From: Macquaria australasica
Lineage: Eukaryota > Chordata > Actinopteri > Centrarchiformes > Percichthyidae
Direction of reading: 5' to 3'
NCBI GenBank assembly: GCA_005408345.1
Contig: SEMN01000015.1
Location: forward strand, 2,138,001 to 2,202,000
Length of the DNA: 64,000 bases
Part shown: positions 1 through 10,659 of the stretch, piece by piece
How the letters are laid out: every line of letters starts with the position of its first letter
Numbering within the stretch: the stretch's first letter is position 1
The notes under the pieces: generated by a model
The model's database searches: none
What the model was told of the DNA's origin: nothing
Seen by the model: the letters and a program-made list of their open reading frames with translations, nothing else
Program-made: the position numbers and the translations under genes

Positions 1-360
1 CTCCTGCATTTCTCCACCAGTCATACTCCTCAGCCATGTGAAGACCATCCCCTCTTATCTTCAATTTTTTTCCACTGTCTGTATCCTTCTCTTTTTTTTT
101 CAGCTTTCACATTCTCTCTCTGGAGTTTTCATTAATTATGTTCCTTTGCCAGGAACTTGTTTGCTTTCTCTCTGTGTGTATGTATCGCTGGCATTGGAAT
201 GGATTTGTTTATAGTTGTGACCCTTGCTGCTTGAAGTCTTAAAGCAGCTCTGCTGTCAAGAGCCCAAACTCTGGCAAGGTCAGCTCATTTCTGTTTACTT
301 TTAGAGCACTATTTACCCTCTGGGGCTTTTAAAAGCACTTCTGCAAAACATCACTTCCAG
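1..360. other. Non-coding spacer, no gene seen
   Basis: Pyrimidine-rich at first (runs of T and CT near 60-120), then mixed sequence. No open frame of useful length, no splice pair and no repeat that I recognise. It is most likely intronic or intergenic. Confidence 0.6.
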
Positions 361-422
361 GAGAGAGAGAGAGAGAAAGGGAGCGAAAGGAAGAAAAGGA
401 AGGTTGGAGAGAGAGAGAGAGA
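361..422. repeat. Purine (GA)n microsatellite, interrupted
   Basis: Two GA dinucleotide runs (361-376 and about 407-422) flank a degenerate purine stretch of GAAAGG and GGAAG units. Seen directly. It is a simple repeat with no coding content. Confidence 0.9.
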
Positions 423-539
423 ATATTTGATAGGATTCTAGTATTCCATCGGTGACACTGTCATGTTATATTGAACCGGGAACTGTTATCCTTCTCACGT
501 TGTATTGAAAATTGCTGATTTGTAGTCTGCTTCAGGTAA

Positions 540-960
540 CTGCGCTAATATATTGATATGAATATGATGCATTAACCATAATGGGCCTAATTTCCCCACT
601 GCAGCATTACTACTCTGCATATTACCAACATATCCTAATGCCTTAATACAAAAGCGATAAAACATTTTTTAGCATGATAGACCCTGAGGCTGTTGCCTGA
701 ATGCAAAGCCATGGAGTTGGGATTAAACCATCAATAATCACTATCTGCCGTGCCATGCATTTGCCCCTGCAGAGCTAATGATTAATCTCCCCTATATGGG
801 ACTGATCACTATCAGATTGATGAATGCACCAACCAATCATGTTCCAGCAAACCCCCAGCATGTACATACACCAATAAGTGATGATGAACAGCCTGTGTTG
901 TTGGTTATTTATGCTGGCTGTACGGGGGAGTCCCTGCAGTTTCCTATAAGGATGTGGTCG
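540..960. other. Candidate conserved non-coding element
   Basis: High-complexity, AT-leaning sequence free of simple repeats. It carries several homeodomain-type cores (TAAT, GATTAATC, ATTAAACC) and a TGATTAAT-like PBX/HOX motif around 779-785. The 64-codon open frame at 778-972 has no recognisable feature. Calling it conserved is inference from texture. Confidence 0.3.
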
Positions 961-1260
961 TATGGTTTTTAATGTTCATGTGTATGTGTACTTTTTGGCC
1001 TGTGTGTATGGGTATGGGTTTTGGTGTGTGTAGCATGTTCAAGTGTACTGGTCTATCCCCTGTGGATCAGAGAGAAGTAATGTCTGGTTAACCTCTTATT
1101 ATGGCTTAGATCTCAGGAACATGCAGAAGGATCTGGATACCTCATGCCCTGAAATCCCAGTGCAAACATCCTTTTTTTCCAGTGTGTGAGGGTGAGTGAG
1201 TGAAAGTTATTATGTGAGTGTGTGTGTGTGTGTGAAAATGTGTGTGAATGCAAACCTATA
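961..1260. repeat. TG-rich low-complexity stretch
   Basis: Imperfect TG-rich sequence with a pure GT run at about 1215-1234. It resembles a decayed CA/GT microsatellite. No gene is visible. Confidence 0.7.
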
Positions 1261-2119
1261 TGGACAAATTGTGTTCCTCCCTGTAAGACGTACTGTATCT
1301 GCCCTTGAATGATGGATGTAGATTTTGTCCTTGTTGCTTGTTGTTGTTACTCAGGCTGGGCCTCCGTGTGTTCCATGCTGATGTCCTTGTATAGTCAGGC
1401 TTGGGTTTATTTTCTCTGGATCGACAGAGACACCTCCTCTTGAACTTTTATAGCTCCTCTTAGTGATGTGTATCTGAGAGAGTTGACCCCGGTCACCAGG
1501 CTTTACGGGCTTCCGCCTGCTTCTCATCCCCACTGTTTGTTTTTCCTTCGCTTTTCTTTTTCATATCATTGCTTTTCACACGTTTACACATGAGCAGAAT
1601 GACAATGACGGAACAAAAAATGAGAATGACTGTGAGATTTCTCATATTGGCTACAGAAGCATAGGGGAAAAAATCCCCACCTTAAACCTTAATCCATGAT
1701 ACAGTATGTACTCGAATGCACCCTCCCTTAGCCATGCAGATAATTAAATTACCTCTATACAGTACATGACCCAGAATGTAAGTGTTTTTGTTATTGTTGG
1801 TGTTTGTTTTGTTTCTTTTTTCTTCTTCCTGGGATACTGTAGCAAATGGGTAGTGTTTGATGAATTTTATTTCACAATTTCTTACATTTTTTTTTTTTTA
1901 ATCTTTAAAATGTATCATTATATCCCATATGCATATATTCATTTCACTGCATAAACAGTAGAGAGAGTTGTTGGTAGAGGTAAAAGAGCAAGGGAGCAGT
2001 ATTCTGTTTCCCAGGGCTGATATTCAGTCTGGGTCAGTTCATAGTGTAAATCCCAATAAAGATTAAGTGCACAGCATAAAGCCTAATAAATGCCAAAACC
2101 AGTAAAGAGAGCTAGAAAA
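1261..2119. other. Non-coding spacer
   Basis: AT-rich spacer. It contains a T13 run at about 1887-1899 and scattered homopolymers. The short frames here (about 60 codons) have no recognisable composition, and I see no transposon ends or RNA gene. Confidence 0.55.
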
Positions 2120-2680
2120 AGCTGAGGGAAGTGAGACCCCACAAACCTAACCCACCCTTTACCTTGCACCAAAACCCCAGAGCGACTCTTAGGATACCTC
2201 ATACTCCCAATCTTATACACCTCTTACCTCCCCCTGACACTCACACAGGTGCCTCTCAGAGACCCAGGCCGGGGCGCTTAGGGGACCTGTTCACAGGCAG
2301 AGCACCGGACCATGTCTGGGAAGATTTTATCCTTATCGCAAAACAGTATTTTAATACAGAGGTCTCCCTCTACAAATTACTGACCAGACACAGGGAGCTG
2401 AGAGTCAGTGGGCCTAAACTAAAGTGACAGTTATTGGCCCCTCTAGCCCAGAAGAAAAATCTGTTAAGCCATTTCCTGTTGTGTCACATTTCTTGGTAGG
2501 GAATGTATTCTCATGCATTTGATACGGCCGCATTTAACCATGCACTCATGAGCCCAGTCCATAATTTTTCTCTGGTTGAAATTTATAGCACAGAGCTGCA
2601 TTATGAGATATTCATGTATACAAGCCACAGAGTACTCCCTTCTCTGTTTTTGACATGCCATAAACTGTGACACAAACCCC
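2120..2680. other. Candidate conserved non-coding element
   Basis: About 560 bp of complex, repeat-free sequence. A 98-codon frame (2131-2427) is open on the plus strand, but its product is unrecognisable and has no convincing splice borders, so I do not call it a gene. The part around 2490-2630 is rich in ATGCAT, CATTTAAC and ATTATGAGATA motifs typical of regulatory DNA. Conservation is inferred. Confidence 0.3.
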
Positions 2681-4000
2681 AAAGAGTTGTCCTTTATATT
2701 GTTTATGTCATTACCTTCTTTGTGCCCTGAGAAGGGTAAAAGAGACAAATCTCTCTCTCTCTCTTTATGACCAATGACCAAACTCCACAAGTTCAAAACA
2801 GTGTCATATACAAACAGCAGAATTTATTAGATTGTAGATTTGGGCATGTGTACATACAACGTGTTTGTAATCTTTTGATGTGTGTTTCTGTTTTGAGTGG
2901 TCAAGGTGCCTGCTGAGCCTCATGAGGAGCATCCCACGTCTTGGCCTTGGCCTCATCTGGTCACAGCCCACTACTTTCCTTTTCTGCGGCTGACTCCTCC
3001 GTCACTTCCAACACATTCGGAATTCCCTGTTCGGTCCGAAAGCTTCACCTCAGTTCTGCAAAAACCATCTTATTTTACTTCAGTGTACATCCCAGTTCTC
3101 AACACATCCAACCATCTCTGATCATCCCCTTTAATCCAGATGCTCATGGACCAGGTTCATTGTCCATTCAAGCACACGTCAACTTTAGTCCAAACTTGTT
3201 CGTCAAATTAAATGAACAGACTGGCCAGTATGGAATAGAAGTTTAAGTAACAAGTTGTGTTGTTAGGCAGTGGTTTAAGGTTTGTGATTTCATCGATTCT
3301 TTTTTTCTTTTTTAAGATGTGTGTGATACATATCTGAGCAACATTTTTTATAAGCAGATGGGAAACATCTTCAGTCAGTATGCAAACATAATATGATACG
3401 CAAACACAGACACAGCGCATTGATGCCAAAGCAGGCATGCTTCTTTACAAAACAAATCCAACAACTATAGCAGCACATCAAATCTGTAATAGGAAACTCG
3501 TGATTTTAAAATATTTCAAAACTTCGAGCTGAGCATTGTTCAAGCATTGTTTACCCTGTTTAATATTTAGTCTGTTTGGTCCATTCTATCATACTTGGTT
3601 GTTTACCTTACAAGGGATTTATTTGTCCTTTTGGTTTTGTGTTTAGGTTTTAATGCATTGCAGCTTCACTGGCACCACGATGTGTAAACTTATTATGGAT
3701 CCGGCTAATCTCGTGCAGCAAATCCAACAAAAACAGCTAATTGTGTTTAGCTTCTCTGTGACTCAATGAGGTGTATTTGTTTTATTAATTATGCTTGTGT
3801 GGACGAGAGGCCCTGTTTGGATCGCTTCAGGAGAGAGGGAGTTTTGGGAGGGCATGAAGTTACATGGTACTTGTGTGAGAAAGATGCACAGGAAAGTGGG
3901 AAAAAAAACCCCGCACAACTACACATGCGTAACACACTCATATGCACATTTTGTGCTGTGTGTTTGAGTTGGGCGATATACTGGATATATATTATTTACT
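2681..4000. other. Non-coding spacer with (CT)n at 2750-2765
   Basis: A short CT microsatellite lies at about 2750-2765. The rest is mixed AT-rich sequence with frames under about 101 codons. Just before the SINE at 4001 is a phrase, GGGCGATATACTGG, that recalls the start of another dispersed fish repeat, but too little is present to name it. Confidence 0.5.
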
Positions 4001-4143
4001 TCTTTTTTTTTGGGGGGGGTGGCATTTCACATTATTTGACAGGACAGTAGAGAGACACAGGAAAGGCTCGAACCCAGGCCGCTGCGCTAAGAACTCACAG
4101 CCTTGACACGTGGTATGCAGTCTTCCGGTGAACTACCGCCATA
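4001..4143 (-). mobile_element. tRNA-derived SINE, minus strand, degraded
   Basis: Read on the minus strand, the element starts near 4142 with a tRNA-like head: an A-box-like TGGCGGTAGTTCACCGG at about 4126-4142 and a B box matching GWTCRANNC (GGTTCGAGC) at about 4065-4075. A body containing TTTCCTGTGTCTCTCTACTG and CTGTCAAATAATG follows, then a C8/A9 tail at 4002-4019. Head, body and tail order is that of a Pol III tRNA SINE. The wording matches a SINE common in percomorph genomes, recognised from memory. The head has drifted, so it is probably inactive. No target-site duplication was identified. Confidence 0.75.
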
Positions 4144-5390
4144 TTATTCACTTTTATATGTGTGAGCTGGTACGCTGTGCTATATGTACCACCAAGATAT
4201 TTAGTGCCTTATGCAGTACCAACACCACACAAAATTGGTGACCTACTGGATTGGTTTGCGGTTTCACAGTTTCAGTATAGGCAAGCACATCTTGCACACC
4301 TTGTCTTCTGATTTATTTCATTAAATGAGAAATATATTCTGTCTTGTAAAGCAATAAAGCATTTTTTTTTCCATCATGATCAGGTTTCTATGGGTTGTTG
4401 TGACTCTGCTGGTTGTATGTGTTTGTGTGTGTGAGAGTTTGTGGATAAAGCACTCTCGATTTACTGTTCCATCCTTGCTGAGTTTTCCCAGTTTGACTGG
4501 GGACCCCATTGTTGTTGCCCCAGCGGGCACAGACAGATAAAGACGTGAATGAGGGTGGTTAATGTCAACGTGTTTGGATGTGTTTTGTGAAAAAATAGAA
4601 CAGGAGAAGAACAATTCTGCAAATATTTCAGAGGAGGGAGGAAACCAACACCAATTGTTTGTTGAATCAAACAAGTTCAGAGGTTCTGGTTATTGACAAC
4701 TTACGACATTGCGTTACTGTCCTAAATATTAGAAACATTTTTAACTTTCTGATAAACTTTCACTATTAATTTCCTCTAATTTAAAAAAAAAGTTTATTGT
4801 ATTTTCTGTTCTGATTCAAATAATACTGTGGGGGAAGCCTCAGTGGTAAACAGATGAGACATACATTTTTTTAATTACACATTTATTTATTCTTTCTTAT
4901 TTCACTACATATTTAGAATTTGCTTCAGAAATTCTTGGATTCCAAACAGCCTTATGCCATACAGCCATTTATGAAGATTGAAGTGTTTTTAAAATGCTTT
5001 ATATTGCTTAATGGAAGAATATTTGATCTGTCCTTTGCAAATCTAAAAGATGGTTAGTCTAAATTGTTATTTTGATTGGAAAATACTGAAAATACTTTTG
5101 CAAAGCCATTTCAGTAAGAAAAATAAAATAAACAAGATCATCAAAGAGAAATTTGTATCATTTTTTCTGTAGCCCATCTGTACTTTGTGTGCATTGCAGT
5201 GCTCGACCGTCATCACCTCTGTACTGGTTTGTACACAGTAGTGCCCGCACAGCCCACCACTTGCTAAACAGGAAACACACATACACACGCACATAGCCAC
5301 ACACTGCAATTAGATCACATCTGAGGAGCATTACCCATTCCTCCAGTATTTACACAAGGTCAATCCTGACGAGAGAAAGTGGGAGGTTCA
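4144..5390. other. AT-rich non-coding spacer
   Basis: Mostly AT-rich with A/T homopolymers (A9 near 4781). Frames on either strand are under 118 codons and have no recognisable protein features. The minus-strand frame around 4321-4674 contains HTQTHT from a short TG-rich patch. Nothing else is supported. Confidence 0.5.
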
Positions 5391-5620
5391 GATATTATTC
5401 TGACACTCACTGTAATGCCTTTCTCTACACACTGGCCAACCATGTGTTTTCCCTGGGGTTAATTGTGGTATTACTTGATGTGTAGTTTAATGAATGTGAG
5501 TGCTAACTGACGGCTCATGCAAATCACAGATGGATGGGAGTGTTGGTTAGAATTTGGTTGTACTTACACTTAGCTTATTTGGTCATAGTTGTACCTTAGC
5601 AGTGGCATGTGAAATCACCA
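5391..5620. other. Candidate conserved non-coding element with octamer
   Basis: Complex sequence with a GGGGTTAATTGTGG homeodomain-like core, ATTACTTGA, and a perfect POU octamer ATGCAAAT at 5517-5524. No simple repeats interrupt it. The regulatory reading is inference. The octamer is seen directly. Confidence 0.3.
5517..5524 (+). promoter_or_regulatory. POU octamer motif ATGCAAAT
   Basis: Exact match to the octamer bound by POU-domain factors (Oct1, Oct4 and Brn families). An exact 8-mer is expected about twice per 64 kb counting both strands, so on its own it is weak. Its place inside a complex, TAAT-rich block is the only support for function. Confidence 0.3.
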
Positions 5621-6149
5621 CTTACAGACAGTTTATGCCTCTGCATCGAGAAATGTGTCTTTGAATGGACCTGTTGTGTCATTCCATGTGTCCCTATGCT
5701 CATTAACACATACTCCCACTCCTAACATATGGAATGCCTGGCAATGTCTGTCATAGCCATTGAAAGCATACTATTCATTGGCTAAATGTTATGTGTGATT
5801 GTATAGACACAGGTGTCGCCATCGCTGTTACCCGTCTGTCTCTGCATCTCGTTATCACACACAACTGGGGGATGACTCTTTTTCAAAGACAGGTTAAGTG
5901 TCTAGGGGTGAAATTAATGTGCTCGCTTCTCTTTTTTTCTTTTTTTTTTTCTTGTGGATGATACCTGACCTGTATTTTGTAACGAGACGTGGTAGCTAAG
6001 TGAAGGCAGAGGGAGGTAGAGAAGAATTGACAAAGTGAAAAAACTGCATTGATTGGACATTAAAGCTGTTGGGAATCTGTATCAAAACCTTTCATAATAT
6101 TGAGGCATTTTGAAATAGAAACAATCAATGACCATTCTCCAATGACCAC
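5621..6149. repeat. Spacer with T-rich homopolymer tract
   Basis: Mixed non-coding sequence. A T/C homopolymer tract lies at about 5928-5952. No gene, RNA gene or transposon end was recognised. Confidence 0.5.
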
Positions 6150-6370
6150 TGTTTTCTCTTTTTTATGTCTACATGTTGTCTGTTTGCAGTGTTTGCTCCA
6201 TTATTTCAGAAATCATGTGTTCAACACATTTCTATGGTGGTATGATGAATGATTATGCTAATTGCAAGGCAGAAAGCCATAGCGTTTGAGACCTGTATTA
6301 TACTTAGAGATTAGCGAACCATAATTGTTGCGTAGGGGCTTCCAACTCAGGCTGCAAAATATGCTACTTT
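6150..6370. other. Candidate conserved non-coding element (POU-like site)
   Basis: Complex sequence with ATGCTAAT at 6255-6262, a known POU octamer variant, followed directly by TGC. Neighbouring cores include CCATTATTTCAG and GATTAGCG. It is bounded downstream by C/T-rich low-complexity sequence. Conservation is inferred, not measured. Confidence 0.3.
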
Positions 6371-6688
6371 ACATCCCCCATCCATTTTCCTTTTCTGTCT
6401 TTCTATCTGCCATTCCCCCCACTCGTGTCTCTCCCCCTCCACCTATCCTCGACCTGGTTCTTGATCCCTACACTCGGAGCAGATACTTCTGGTAGGATTA
6501 ATATTTCTGCCACTTTGATTCAAGCACTGTGTTTCACAAAGACAGAGTTAGGATGAGGGGGCGATGGGCAGAGAAAGGATAAGACAGAGGGAGTGAAAGA
6601 AAGAGAGGGATAAAGACACAGAGAAAAGGAAAGTGAAAAGGTGGCAGAGATGTGAGGGATCCTCACTTGGCAGCCAGATGTATAATCT

Positions 6689-6690
<2 letters not shown>
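6371..6690. repeat. C/T-rich then purine-rich low-complexity sequence
   Basis: A pyrimidine-rich stretch (about 6371-6470) gives way to a purine-rich one (about 6545-6655, AGAGA and GGAAAG units). These create spurious serine/leucine and arginine-rich frames. No gene. Confidence 0.7.

Positions 6691-6748
<58 letters not shown>
6691..6748. repeat. (GT)n microsatellite, about 29 units
   Basis: Uninterrupted GT run. It gives a Val-Cys frame on plus and a His-Thr frame on minus, which accounts for the long open frames here. The alternating purine-pyrimidine sequence is capable of forming Z-DNA. Confidence 0.97.
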
Positions 6749-6749
<1 letters not shown>

Positions 6750-7080
6750 AACAACTGTGTGTGATTTTGCACATGACTGGTTGTACTGTGTGTGTGTATG
6801 TGTGTGGGGGACCCCTGTTGGCAGCTTCCCGGTGCTCCCACCCCGGGCTGTGTTTGCAGAGGCGTGTCGCCGTTGCTGTGGGCTAGCGGAGGTCAACAAG
6901 GGGGTACAGGCCAGGCTGCTGTTCCTCATTGGCTCCCAGGCAGAGGCTCTGGCCTTGCCCATTAAGCCAATCACTCACAGCCAGCTGACCTCTGACAGCC
7001 TATCAGCTTACTTGGCCTGGAGGCTGAGAGCAAATAGACAAAGGCAGAGGCGTCGGGGAGTGTAATGTTATTGGAAGAGA
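6749..7080. other. GC-richer segment with open frame, not a supported gene
   Basis: From about 6802 to 7063 the plus frame stays open for some 88 codons after the GT repeat and contains no domain that I recognise. An internal AG at about 6859 follows a short pyrimidine stretch, but no donor pairs with it. CCAAT-box cores occur in both orientations (ATTGG near 6928, CCAATCA near 6965). I read this as a regulatory or neutral GC-rich segment. Openness by chance is plausible at this GC content. Confidence 0.35.
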
Positions 7081-7130
7081 GCTTGGAAAGAGATGGAGTG
7101 AGAGAGAGAAAGAGAGAGAGAGAGAGGGAG
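7081..7130. repeat. (GA)n purine microsatellite
   Basis: GAGAGA runs between about 7099 and 7130 with AAGAG interruptions. Simple repeat. Confidence 0.9.
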
Positions 7131-7189
7131 AATGAGTGAGACTGCTTAGCATGGTTTCAGCTGAGGAGCCAAAGGTGAGAGCAAGTGGT

Positions 7190-7375
7190 GGGCGAGAGCG
7201 CCCTTAATCTGTGGCTGGCGAGGGCACCAGGAGCCTCCGTACAATAATTACATTAGAGTCAAATGGATCCCTGTATCTGAAAGCAACACATTTATGCCCT
7301 GCAGGAGAATCCCTGGCTAATTGTAATCCACCAAGACGGTGCAAGCGCAAGAAGTGCCTACCTTTAAAGTGAAGA
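7190..7375. other. Candidate conserved non-coding element
   Basis: Dense, non-repetitive sequence with ACAATAATTACATTAGAG, TGGCTAATTGTAATCC (homeodomain/OTX-like cores) and CCCTTAATC. The sharp contrast with flanking GA repeat and TG-rich spacer is why I flag it. No coding frame of length. Alignment to other fishes would decide. Confidence 0.35.
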
Positions 7376-8579
7376 GGTTTAGGAGAATGCTTTTGTGTGA
7401 ATTATTGTGTGTATTAAGTGCTTGTGTGTGTCTTGTTTTATGAATTCTATATGTCTAATGGTTACACAAATAAAAAGAAGCATCTGAATGGAAAATATGA
7501 GTATTGTTTCCAATGAATTCATCCTGAGTGTGGATATCTGTGCACATCGATAGGCGTTCTTGTATTTACATGCGTTATGGCTCTTGGCTGCACTGTATGT
7601 TGGCAGCATTGCTTTTAGCATCGCTTGAGGGATAGGTGGATGGTGGAATGGCAGGATAGAGAGATAGACTACAGGAGGAATGGATGGATGGAATGAGAAG
7701 AGGGGGGTTAGTATATCTAGTGAGCAGAGCCAGGCGCAGCCGGAGGGGAGGAGAGGTTGATCTGTTTAGTGTCCGTCTCCTGCCAGCTTTCACTGGTCAT
7801 TAAAAGTAGGCTGTTATCAGACAGTGCAGGGAGGACTACCCAACCAGCCAGCACAGTGCTGCGTCTTCAGGTAACAGCTCCTTATCTGTTCGCTGATTGC
7901 CTTCACGCTCCCAATCCGTCTGACGTTGGCGTCTCAATCAGTCTTTAAATAATCTGCCTCCTCACGGAGCAGCAGCGCAAGGAGGTCCGCCTCCATACCT
8001 CCATCTTTCTCTCTCTTTCTTTCTCTCTCCTGCTCTCTATCTTTTCCTTTCCTTGTTTATATGAGTTGATGCTGAATATTAATGCAGGGAAAGCATTCTG
8101 TCTCTCACACTTAGAGGACATAAACAAACAAGACTCTAAATCTGCCTGGGTGTGCTGTGCTCCCTCGGAGCATGTGTACCGTGCACAGCCCAATCCCACA
8201 GATCTGAACGCTCGGCTTTGAGCTAAAGAGCCAGCGATTCACACGGCAGTGCTGACATTACATTCTGGGCCTTGCCTTCTGAGAGGTTACTAACAAATGC
8301 AGAATAACAATCTGAATAAAAATAATTATTTGAAACTATTTGTTTAACAAGTTTTTTTTATAGTACTGTCGCTTGTTCTTTTTGTTTAGAAAAGATGAAT
8401 GTGATTTTTTTTTTTTGCTATTCATTTTAAAATGAATCATTTACACTAAGTTTCTTACACTAATCTGAACATTCTAATATGTATATTTGAAGAATTAATG
8501 AGCCAGAAAGGAAAAAGTAAATTGCATGGAGTCATTCTTGGCTTGGAGCTGTTGTATGACTGAAGACAGAAAATCAACT
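7376..8579. other. Non-coding spacer with (CT) patch
   Basis: Mixed spacer. A CT/TTTCT patch lies at about 8006-8052, T-rich homopolymers near 8352 and 8407, and a GGATGGATGGAATG patch near 7679. No gene was recognised. Confidence 0.5.
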
Positions 8580-8770
8580 CTTACCTCAAAGTTGTTGGAG
8601 TTGTTTAGCGCAACTCTAGGGCAGCGCTAAGTTAAGCTGGCAAGTCCCGCTGCCAACAGCATGGCTGACATGCTACGCCAAGCCTCCCACTCACCTCCCA
8701 CCCTGGGCCCACAGTACAGGACCACTACCGCTGTCAACTCCACAGTAGTTATCTCTCCTACACTCAGAGA
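8580..8770. other. Candidate conserved element with minus-strand splice-donor-like sites
   Basis: Complex GC-moderate sequence. On the minus strand a GAG/GTAAGAG donor-like site sits at 8584-8585 and a GGGAG/GTGAGT donor-like site near 8696. A pyrimidine-rich stretch ending in AG lies at 8763-8764 on the same strand. Frames between them hit stops, or are short and unrecognised, so a coding exon is not supported. A 7-bp inverted repeat, TTAGCGC (8605-8611) and GCGCTAA (8624-8630), is present. It could be a non-coding exon or enhancer. Confidence 0.25.
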
Positions 8771-10058
8771 GGGAGGAGAGGCAAGAGAGGTAGAGATACA
8801 CTGAGGATAAGTTATTCAGTAACTAAAACAACTGTAAAGAGGGAATGAAGGAAAGAGTGAGATAATGAGGGAGTGAGTGAGCGAGTGGGTGAGTGAGATA
8901 CGAGCAAGAAATCACATTCGACTCTTCTTTATTTTGACTTTATGAATGGAAATGGATTTCCGGACTTAATACAGCATATTGATGAATGTGTCAATTTTTA
9001 CATTATCCTGTTTGACTCCCATCCACTGTGACTCATATCACCTTCTTTCCTCTCAGAATGTTTATTATGGGGAGTCGTCAGTTTAAGGCTGTGGAGAAAA
9101 AGTAATATGAAAGCTGACTGGGTGAGACTGACTGTAAGAAAGCACTGCTTTGTTTCTTCACCACCACAGAGATGTCTCCTTCTGCCTCTACAGTTCTCCC
9201 ATCATTATGAGCTGACTCTTTGAGGCATGACTTAGGTTGACTGGGAAAATAAGGCATTATCATTTCAATATTACTCAAATCTCAGCCATTAGGAACATAG
9301 AATTCACAATAGATGCTTTTCCTATTTTCCCTACTCATTAAAATAAGTCTACATCATGTTTTAGCAGTAAACATACACATTCTTTTTCAGTATCAGCAAG
9401 TACAAACACAGAAAGAAGATCCTTATTGTACTGCCTTCTAGCATAACGGAAATTTCACTGCCTACTGTGGCCCTGCCTCAGCTTGTGATGCTACAGTACC
9501 TTTATACCAGGTGCTGTTGTGTCAAGAAGTGAGAGTGAGCTATTAAAGGAGTGTGCCCAGTTGTGTCTCCTAGAGGATACTACAGGGACACATATGATGA
9601 AAAGGTGCTACGGTTGTCTGTCAGATGGGAATACAGTTAGCTATTTCTGAATTAGAGAGAAGTGTAGTGTGATGGCTACGTCAGAGGCCTGTCTTGCTTG
9701 TGACTCTAGGTTTAAGTTCTAGTACAGTAGGTCATCTTCACATTTATAAATAGCTTAATAATTAGGTGTAGGTATTATGTTACAGATTCTTATGCTAGAG
9801 GTGGCGATGTTTTTGTAGAAGGACAGATCATTTGGTTATAGACACAAAATTATATTTACACTGTAATTGTAGGCCTATATTATGTGTATGTAAGTGTTTT
9901 GTTTCAGATTAGAGATTGAGAAATTTGACCTGAAATTGAAAAATGACAGCCAGCATAAAACTCACAGATGAACACGCTGTACCTAAACATTTTTGTTACA
10001 GTATTTTGGTCAGTGGACAGTGATGGGTAGGTATTTGTTTCCGCAGCTGGTTGCAGCT
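8771..10058. other. Non-coding spacer
   Basis: Purine-rich GAGTGAGTGA patch near 8867-8900, otherwise AT-leaning unique-looking sequence. Frames are under 70 codons. No transposon ends or RNA genes were recognised. Confidence 0.5.
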
Positions 10059-10071
10059 CCAGCAGATGGTG
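10059..10071 (+). promoter_or_regulatory. CTCF-like core motif, plus orientation
   Basis: CCAGCAGATGGTG matches the CTCF core CCASYAGRKGGC except T for C at the twelfth place. Flanks do not extend the match clearly. Binding is inference. Orientation is forward, which matters because a reverse-oriented match lies at 45789. Confidence 0.3.
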
Positions 10072-10429
10072 TAATAGTGACTGTACTTATTGACTGTACT
10101 CGTACCTCAGAGTGAATCAGATAAATGAACGTTCCACCTCCGTCACCACTTCACTGCTGATGTCATATGGGATTTTAGACTGTAGGTGACAACCAAGTAA
10201 TAACTCCTATCTCTCCACCTCGATCTCTCTCTTTTCTTTTGCTCGCTTGCTCGCTCCCTTCCACCTCTACCTAGAAAGCACACTTCCATTCCTGAGTTAT
10301 CCGTCTCTCTCTGTCTGCCTCTCCAGTCCCTCTCTGTCTCTCCTTCCTCGCCCCTGCTCTCATCCATGTGATGTGTGATATGTATCATTGGTTAAGACTA
10401 CTCCAGGCCGGCATGTTGACATTCCCCCG
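10072..10429. repeat. Pyrimidine-rich spacer
   Basis: CTCTCT/CTGTCT-rich sequence between about 10205 and 10350, producing arginine/glutamate-rich minus-strand frames by composition. No gene. Confidence 0.6.
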
Positions 10430-10520
10430 TGCCTCTTCATCTCTCCCCGCAGAGCTGAGTGCTGTTGAGTTGTGTTGATTAATGATATTGATCGCTCCAC
10501 ACACTGCTTGACTTTCAGTG
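10430..10520. other. Candidate regulatory block, PBX/HOX-like motifs
   Basis: Contains TTGATTAATGATATTGATCG, which holds overlapping TGATTAAT and TGATATTGAT cores like those used by PBX/HOX/MEIS factors. Short and repeat-free, followed by a GA-rich stretch. Confidence 0.25.
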
Positions 10521-10639
10521 AATGAGAGAGGGAGAGGGAGACAGAAAGCGGGAGCAGAAGAGTGAGAGAGAGAAATTGGAAGAAAAAAAAATTACTCACT
10601 CACTCTCGATACAGTATTTTTTTTTCCCCCGCAACCTCT

Positions 10640-10653
10640 GTTGCCATGGAAAC
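10640..10653. promoter_or_regulatory. RFX X-box-like palindrome GTTGCCATGGAAAC
   Basis: Near-perfect match to the RFX X-box consensus GTTGCCATGGCAAC (13 of 14). The half-sites GTTGCC and GGAAAC are spaced by AT as expected. RFX factors bind such sites in ciliary, neural and MHC promoters and in many enhancers. No promoter is visible next to it, so a distal element is more likely. Confidence 0.45.
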
Positions 10654-10659
10654 CATACC

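Noticed and set aside
3968..3990. GGGCGATATACTGG phrase resembling the head of another fish repeat
   Set aside because: Only about 20 bp resemble it, too little to annotate an element.
6652..7065. 137-codon plus frame with VCVCV and an Arg-rich end
   Set aside because: The first third is the GT microsatellite. The rest has no domain, no matching splice donor and lies in GC-rich DNA where openness is common.
8585..8762. 178-nt minus-strand segment between acceptor- and donor-like sites
   Set aside because: All three frames contain stops. A non-coding exon cannot be excluded but has no further support.
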